Below, piece by piece: positions 14,635 through 18,518 of a stretch of DNA of 18,518 nucleotides (position 1 is its first letter; each line of letters begins with the position of its first letter). The translations under genes and the position numbers were made by a program. This DNA is from Actinotignum schaalii_C (GTDB taxonomy: Bacteria > Actinomycetota > Actinomycetes > Actinomycetales > Actinomycetaceae). The notes under the pieces are model-generated. The model made no database searches. It was not told the origin of the DNA and saw only the letters and a program-made list of their open reading frames with translations. The stretch covers positions 1-18,518 of the forward strand of contig NZ_JAWUEL010000038.1 in assembly GCF_034119425.1 (NCBI RefSeq), written 5' to 3'.

Positions 14635-15546
14635 ATGGACGAGCACACTTTGCCTTCACGTAGTTTCGGATCCGTTAGCGTCGCTATGGTGACACCTTTC
14701 CACGCCGACGGGTCCTTGGATGTTGATGCCGCGGTGGCGCTGGCCACCACCCTCGTGGATCAGGGCTGTGATTCCCTGCTCCTATCTGGCACCACCGGAG
14801 AATCTCCCACCACGCACCAGCCGGAAAAAGATGTCCTGGTGCGGGAAGTGTGCGCGGCGGTGGGTAACCGCGCCATGGTGATCGCCGGTGCCGGTTCCAA
14901 TGACACCGCTCACGCGGTGCGCATTGCCCGCGGCGCCGAGAAGAGTGGGGCGCAGGGGCTGCTCGTCGTCGCCCCGTATTACAACCGGCCCTCCCAAGAA
15001 GGCGTCTACCAACATATTGTGAACGTGACAGAAGCCACGGATCTGCCCGTGATGGTTTACGATATCCCGGGGCGTACCGGGGTACGGCTCGAACTGGATA
15101 CGCTGTTGCGCCTGGCTGAGCACCCTCGCATCCGCGCCGTGAAAGATGCCACCGGGGACGTGGCGGCAGGTTTCGTCAAAATGGCACGTACCGGCTTGGA
15201 ATATTACTCGGGCGACGATGCCCTCAATTTCGCCTGGCTCGCGCACGGGGCCTCCGGGGTGATTTCGGTGGCCGGGCATGTTATTGCGGCGCGCTTGCGG
15301 GCCCTGGTAGAACAAGTTGATGCCGGAGATCTGCCGGCTGCTCGCCGGGAAGCCGCCGCGCAACGCCAAATTATTTCCGCGATTATGGGAAGCGGGCAGG
15401 GGGCCGTTATGGCGAAAGAAGCACTCAAACTTCTCGGGATTATCCCCTCGGCTACTCTGCGTCTGCCCTTGGTAGGGGCATCTACGGCGCAAATCGCCGA
15501 ATTGGCGGAAGCGCTGCGCGCCGAGGGGCTTCTCCCAGCTAGCTAA
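14635..15546 (+). CDS. dapA: 4-hydroxy-tetrahydrodipicolinate synthase
   Basis: DapA condenses pyruvate with aspartate semialdehyde, the first committed step toward diaminopimelate and lysine. The product is 303 residues. A TIM-barrel class I aldolase: FGSVSVAMVTPF at the N-terminus, SGTTGESPTT (residues 51-60, pyruvate-binding GTTGE), VAPYYNRPSQEG (112-123), VYDIPGRTGV (141-150, catalytic Tyr142) and AVKDATGD (168-175) with Schiff-base Lys170. YYSGDD (190-195) and GASGVISVAGH (205-215) complete the barrel. It starts nine bases after dapB, so the two probably share a transcript, with a possible extra start of their own. It is followed by a symmetry-rich gap and rnj, the dapA-rnj order common in actinobacteria. 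Confidence 0.97.
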   Translation: MDEHTLPSRSFGSVSVAMVTPFHADGSLDVDAAVALATTLVDQGCDSLLLSGTTGESPTTHQPEKDVLVREVCAAVGNRAMVIAGAGSNDTAHAVRIARGAEKSGAQGLLVVAPYYNRPSQEGVYQHIVNVTEATDLPVMVYDIPGRTGVRLELDTLLRLAEHPRIRAVKDATGDVAAGFVKMARTGLEYYSGDDALNFAWLAHGASGVISVAGHVIAARLRALVEQVDAGDLPAARREAAAQRQIISAIMGSGQGAVMAKEALKLLGIIPSATLRLPLVGASTAQIAELAEALRAEGLLPAS

Positions 15547-15558
15547 CCCTGCTGGTGC

Positions 15559-15573
15559 GGGCACGGTGTGCCC
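15559..15573 (+). terminator. Short hairpin after dapA
   Basis: GGGCAC (15559-15564) and GTGCCC (15568-15573) are perfect arms around GGT, 13 bases after the dapA stop. No T-run follows, so termination is uncertain. The same bases form the first of three GCACnnnGTGC dyads. Confidence 0.4.
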
Positions 15574-15613
15574 CGGTGATGCACGCGGTGCTCATTGGTG
15601 ACGCACGCGGTGC
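15561..15613. repeat. Three phased GCACnnnGTGC dyads upstream of rnj
   Basis: GCAC-N3-GTGC occurs at 15561-15571, 15581-15591 and 15603-15613, with centres 20 and 22 bases apart, close to two helical turns. The second and third copies lie in a 17-base direct repeat (15575-15591 and 15597-15613) with one mismatch. The arrangement resembles a set of sites for a dimeric DNA-binding protein, about 90-140 bases upstream of rnj. No function is established. Confidence 0.6.
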
Positions 15614-15655
15614 CCGCGACTTCACGGGTACCTAGCCGCCAGTTTTAAGCCCGGG

Positions 15656-15688
15656 CACGAAGCACCTATGGAAGCGCCCCGCTTCGTG
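15656..15688 (+). promoter_or_regulatory. Inverted repeat just before rnj
   Basis: CACGAAGC (15656-15663) and GCTTCGTG (15681-15688) are perfect 8-bp arms with a 17-base loop. A second GAAGC at 15671-15675 can pair with the same GCTTC (15681-15685), giving a competing 5-bp hairpin. GAGAAT (15690-15695), six bases before the GTG, may be a degenerate -10, which would make this inverted repeat an operator at the promoter. Confidence 0.45.
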
Positions 15689-15701
15689 AGAGAATACAGG
15701 G

Positions 15702-17378
15702 GTGAGTGATGAAGTGAAGAAATCTGTACCACCGCTGCGGAATGCCGTTCGTATTGTTCCCCTAGGTGGGCTTGGTGAAGTTGGCCGCAATTGCAACGTT
15801 CTTGAATACCAGGGAAAACTGGTGGTTGCCGATTGTGGCGTGCTGTTCCCCGAAGAAGCCCAACCCGGTGTTGATCTTATTCTCCCGAATCTTGACTATC
15901 TGGAAGATCGCCTCGAGGATATTGCCGCCATCGTGCTCACTCACGGGCATGAGGACCATATCGGGGCGGTGCCGTATCTGCTGAAAATGCGCCCGGATAT
16001 CCCGGTAATCGGCTCCCAATTGACCATTGCTTTTGTGGAGGCGAAACTCCAGGAGCACCACATCTCCCCGAATGTTACCGTGGTGGCCGAAGGGGATTCT
16101 ATGAGCATCGCGGGCATGGAATTTGAGTTCATCGCCGTCAACCATTCCATTCCGGATGCACTGGCCCTCTTCATCCGCACCCCGGAGGGCAATATTCTCA
16201 TCACCGGTGATTTCAAGATGGATCAGCTTCCGCTGGACGGGCGCCTCACCGACCTGCGTGCTTTCGCGGCGGCCGGGGATGAAGGCGTAGACCTCTTCAT
16301 GTGCGATTCCACCAATGCCGAAATTCCCGGTTTTGTGCATTCCGAATCGGAAATTCAGCCGGTGATTGATTCGGTGATCGGCGGGGCTACCGGGCAGATC
16401 GTCGTTGCCTCTTTTGCCTCGCACGTGCACCGGGTCCAGCAGGTCCTCAACGCCGCGGCTCAGAACGGTCGTAAGGTCGCCTTCGTGGGCCGCTCCATGG
16501 TGCGCAATATGAAGATCGCGGAGGAACTGGGGTATTTGGACGTGCCAGAAGGCACCGTCGTCGATCTCAAGAACATGAAGGATCTGCCCGAAAACCGCCG
16601 CATCTACATGTCGACCGGCTCGCAGGGTGAACCCATGGCGGTGCTTTCCCGCATCGCGAATCGTTCCCATCCCAAGGTGGCGATTAATCCCGGGGATACG
16701 GTGCTGCTGGCCTCCTCACTCATTCCCGGAAACGAAAATTCGGTGTTCCGGGTGATCAACGGGCTCATCAAGCTCGGCGCGAATGTGATCCACCAGGGCA
16801 ATGCGCGGGTGCACGTATCCGGGCACGCTGCCCAGGGCGAATTGCTCTACTGCTACAACATATTGCAACCGGCCTACGCCATGCCCATTCACGGGGAGGT
16901 GCGCCACCAGGTCGCGAACGCTGGCGTCGCGGTGAAAACCGGGGTTCCTGCCGATAATGTGATCCTGGCGGAAAACGGTTCGGTTATCGATATGATCGAC
17001 GGCGAAGTTCGCCTCGTCGGCTCGGTGCCTTTCCAGAATATTTACGTAGACGGCTCCTCGGTCGGGGATATTACCGAATCTGAACTCAAGGACCGTCAGA
17101 TCCTCTCCAACGAAGGCTTTATTGCTATTTTCGCGGTGGTGGATACCAATGCGCGGCGTATCGTTACCGGCCCGCACCTCCAGGCGCGCGCTATGGCTGA
17201 AGATGAAACTGTCTTTGACAGCATCACTCCGGAAGTCACGCGGGCCCTGGAAGAAGCCGTGGCGAAGGGTTCGGATAGCTACGGGATGCAGCAGGCCATG
17301 CGGCGTGTGGTGGGACGCTGGGTTTCCCGTAAACTGCGCCGTTCGCCCATGATTATTCCGACCGTCGTAGAGGTGTAG
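15702..17378 (+). CDS. rnj: Ribonuclease J
   Basis: RNase J is a metallo-beta-lactamase/beta-CASP nuclease with endo- and 5'-3' exonuclease activity in rRNA maturation and mRNA decay. The product is 558 residues from GTG 15702. The N-terminal VRIVPLGGLGEVGRNCNVLEY is the family hallmark. HGHEDHIG (residues 81-88) is the MBL zinc motif, and ITGDFKMDQ holds the later Asp ligand. The beta-CASP part includes SFASHVHRVQQV and STGSQGEP. VSGHAAQGEL and MPIHGEVRH supply the remaining His ligands, and the C-terminal domain is present, so the enzyme looks complete. AGGGG overlaps the GTG, making a normal Shine-Dalgarno unlikely. GTG 15714 is the next in-frame option. It follows dapA by 155 bases and precedes ftsK. 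Confidence 0.97.
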   Translation: MSDEVKKSVPPLRNAVRIVPLGGLGEVGRNCNVLEYQGKLVVADCGVLFPEEAQPGVDLILPNLDYLEDRLEDIAAIVLTHGHEDHIGAVPYLLKMRPDIPVIGSQLTIAFVEAKLQEHHISPNVTVVAEGDSMSIAGMEFEFIAVNHSIPDALALFIRTPEGNILITGDFKMDQLPLDGRLTDLRAFAAAGDEGVDLFMCDSTNAEIPGFVHSESEIQPVIDSVIGGATGQIVVASFASHVHRVQQVLNAAAQNGRKVAFVGRSMVRNMKIAEELGYLDVPEGTVVDLKNMKDLPENRRIYMSTGSQGEPMAVLSRIANRSHPKVAINPGDTVLLASSLIPGNENSVFRVINGLIKLGANVIHQGNARVHVSGHAAQGELLYCYNILQPAYAMPIHGEVRHQVANAGVAVKTGVPADNVILAENGSVIDMIDGEVRLVGSVPFQNIYVDGSSVGDITESELKDRQILSNEGFIAIFAVVDTNARRIVTGPHLQARAMAEDETVFDSITPEVTRALEEAVAKGSDSYGMQQAMRRVVGRWVSRKLRRSPMIIPTVVEV

Positions 17379-17380
17379 TC

Positions 17381-17417
17381 CCCCTCGCACGCGGCGCGCC
17401 GGGAGGGGCAACTTTTT
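17381..17417 (+). terminator. Probable terminator after rnj
   Basis: CCCCTC (17381-17386) pairs with GAGGGG (17403-17408); the loop contains the palindrome GGCGCGCC (17393-17400) and may fold further. TTTTT follows at 17413-17417 after a four-base gap. It lies three bases after the rnj stop. Confidence 0.55.
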
Positions 17418-17427
17418 GCACAAAGGC

Positions 17428-17433
17428 TAGGCT
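17428..17433 (+). promoter_or_regulatory. Candidate -10 box for ftsK
   Basis: TAGGCT ends six bases before the GTG at 17440, the same hexamer and spacing as before dapA. A leaderless transcript is suggested. No good -35 is visible. Confidence 0.4.
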
Positions 17434-17439
17434 TTTGAT

Positions 17440-18518
17440 GTGAAGTTTCAGCGACGTGTCAAAAAAACCGAGAAAGAGACGACGGCGCCCGCGCGCCGCC
17501 CGTCCCGACGCTCCGCCACGCCCGCAAACGGGGCGGCCACGGAGCGGGCGGAGGGGCGCCAGCTGACGGGCAATGTGCGCAACGCCCTCGTGGCGACGTT
17601 CCTCGGTCTCGCGGTTATTGTGGCACTGCGCGAATGGTTCAATATTTCCGGAGTGCTTGGCGGGGTTATTCACCACGCCACCGCCGGTATCTTCGGGCTG
17701 CTCTCCGTTCTTCTTCCTGCCGTCTTCTTGGCCCTCGCTATCAGGCTGGTGGTCCCGGCGCGCGGGAATGAACACCGGCGGGTACTGCTGGGTGTGTTGA
17801 TTATTGTGGTGTGCCTGGCCGGCATTATTCATGTGGTAAAACAGCCGCGTAGCCCAGCCGACCACTTCGCGGACGTAGAAAACGCCGGCGGCCTGATCGG
17901 GTGGCTCAGCGGGGGTGTCCTCGAGATGCTTTTCTCCCCGTGGGGAGCTGTTCCTATCCTCGTCATTATTATCCTGTGGGCCGGGTTCTATATCGCCGAC
18001 GTCTCGATGGCGGATATCGCCGCGACTATTCGGGACCGGCGCGAACAGCGCCAGCTTGATGCGGGGGAGGAGATCGCCAACCGCGGGCATTCCGCCTCGG
18101 TGCCCTACGATTCCCCGCATGATATTGACGCGGCGGAGAACACCACCCGGCTCCCCAGCGCCGGGCGCACGTCCCGGCGTGGAAAAAAATCCGCGCGCAG
18201 TTACTTGGATGCGGCACTGTCCGGGGCTTCTTCTGAGCACGACGACGCCGCTACCGATCCAGCCTCCAGTAACGGCGGGAATGGTGCGGACGGGGCGGCG
18301 GGGGCTGCCTGGGCAGACGGTGCCAATGGCGCCAACGGTGCGCAATCCCAGGGCGCTACCACGGTGCTGCCGCAGACTACGGCGGGCGGCGGGGCGGCGG
18401 GCCCGGCCGGGCCGCCGCCCAAAAAAACAAAGGGCACCCCAAAAAACGCCGGCCGGGCGGGGACCCCGGAAGCGGGGGGTACCGGGGCCGCTCTCCCCGC
18501 CCCCCACACCCCGGCCCC
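17440..18518 (+). CDS. ftsK: DNA translocase FtsK, N-terminal part (3' end cut by window)
   Basis: FtsK anchors at the division septum and pumps chromosomal DNA during segregation. The frame is open from GTG 17440 to the window end, giving about 359 residues. A short basic N-terminus (VKFQRRVKKTEKETT) is followed by four membrane segments, at roughly 55-72, 82-105, 111-128 and 165-183. Between the third and fourth is GGLIGWLSGGVLEMLFSPWG, the loop typical of the FtsK/SpoIIIE 4TM domain. The rest is the start of the long Ala/Gly/Pro-rich linker. The motor and gamma domains lie beyond the window, so the name rests on the 4TM domain and on its usual place after rnj. The last ~100 bases are rich in homopolymer runs and may hold sequencing errors. 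The stop-free minus-strand frame across this region is a G+C shadow. Confidence 0.88.
   Translation, partial: MKFQRRVKKTEKETTAPARRPSRRSATPANGAATERAEGRQLTGNVRNALVATFLGLAVIVALREWFNISGVLGGVIHHATAGIFGLLSVLLPAVFLALAIRLVVPARGNEHRRVLLGVLIIVVCLAGIIHVVKQPRSPADHFADVENAGGLIGWLSGGVLEMLFSPWGAVPILVIIILWAGFYIADVSMADIAATIRDRREQRQLDAGEEIANRGHSASVPYDSPHDIDAAENTTRLPSAGRTSRRGKKSARSYLDAALSGASSEHDDAATDPASSNGGNGADGAAGAAWADGANGANGAQSQGATTVLPQTTAGGGAAGPAGPPPKKTKGTPKNAGRAGTPEAGGTGAALPAPHTPA

Noticed and set aside
15561..15613. Short CRISPR-like array from the three repeats
   Set aside because: Units of 11-17 bases with 5-11-base gaps are far too short for repeats and spacers, and no cas genes are present.
17353..18507. 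384-codon minus-strand frame opposite ftsK
   Set aside because: The + strand encodes a clear 4TM FtsK N-terminus. The minus translation is Gly/Pro/Arg-rich noise.
1..18518. tRNA genes, insertion sequences, toxin-antitoxin or defence genes
   Set aside because: All gaps were read by eye. No cloverleaf with a T-loop motif, no transposase and no terminal inverted repeats of an element were seen. A tRNA or Rfam scan would settle it.

Overview
The window is a high-G+C chromosomal segment from an actinobacterium. The protein sequences and the gene order (infB-rbfA-truB-ribF-rpsO-pnp-M16 peptidase-dapB-dapA-rnj-ftsK) are those of the translation/RNA-processing/lysine neighbourhood common to Actinomycetota. 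The Arg/Gly-rich IF-2 linker and a DUF4862-type protein make Actinomycetales, perhaps Actinomycetaceae, a reasonable guess, but the genus cannot be fixed from sequence reading alone. Both ends cut through genes (infB on the left, ftsK on the right). The last ~150 bases look like a contig edge.

Layout. Bases 1-3686: infB (3' part), rbfA and truB on the + strand; rbfA and truB overlap. Bases 3691-5639: an opposite-strand pair, a PfkB sugar kinase followed by a DUF4862 TIM-barrel-like protein, with its own U-tract terminator. Bases 5640-5878: a divergent control region with a 9-bp-arm palindrome. Bases 5879-7310: ribF and a small four-helix membrane protein of the phage-holin-4_2/YvlD type. Bases 7354-10528: a hairpin, an rpsO promoter and structured leader, rpsO, a terminator-like hairpin, pnp, and another hairpin. 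Bases 10558-13841: an M16 zinc peptidase facing, tail to tail, an 'ABC-class' ATPase; the two share one CTAG as both stop codons. Bases 13849-15546: a tight divergent promoter, then dapB and dapA. Bases 15559-15701: a gap rich in dyad symmetry. Bases 15702-17378: rnj (RNase J). Bases 17440-18518: the N-terminal part of ftsK.

How the genes work together. IF-2, RbfA, TruB and S15 serve translation initiation, 30S maturation and tRNA modification. PNPase and RNase J are the main exo/endonucleases of RNA turnover, and the ABC-class ATPase belongs to a family with an RNA-binding member. RibF makes FMN/FAD. DapA and DapB carry out the first two committed steps toward diaminopimelate/lysine, and FtsK pumps DNA at division. 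The kinase/DUF4862 pair looks like an accessory sugar-use cassette placed inside this housekeeping cluster.

No clearly new multi-gene system (defence, mobile, CRISPR or biosynthetic) is visible. The points most worth checking are: a recurrent TANNNT box 6-7 bases before start codons that lack a good Shine-Dalgarno (suggesting leaderless mRNAs, including a corrected dapB start); the possible S15 autoregulatory leader; the sugar cassette and its palindrome; the Arg/Gly-rich ABC-class ATPase in an RNA-turnover setting; and three phased GCACnnnGTGC dyads before rnj.
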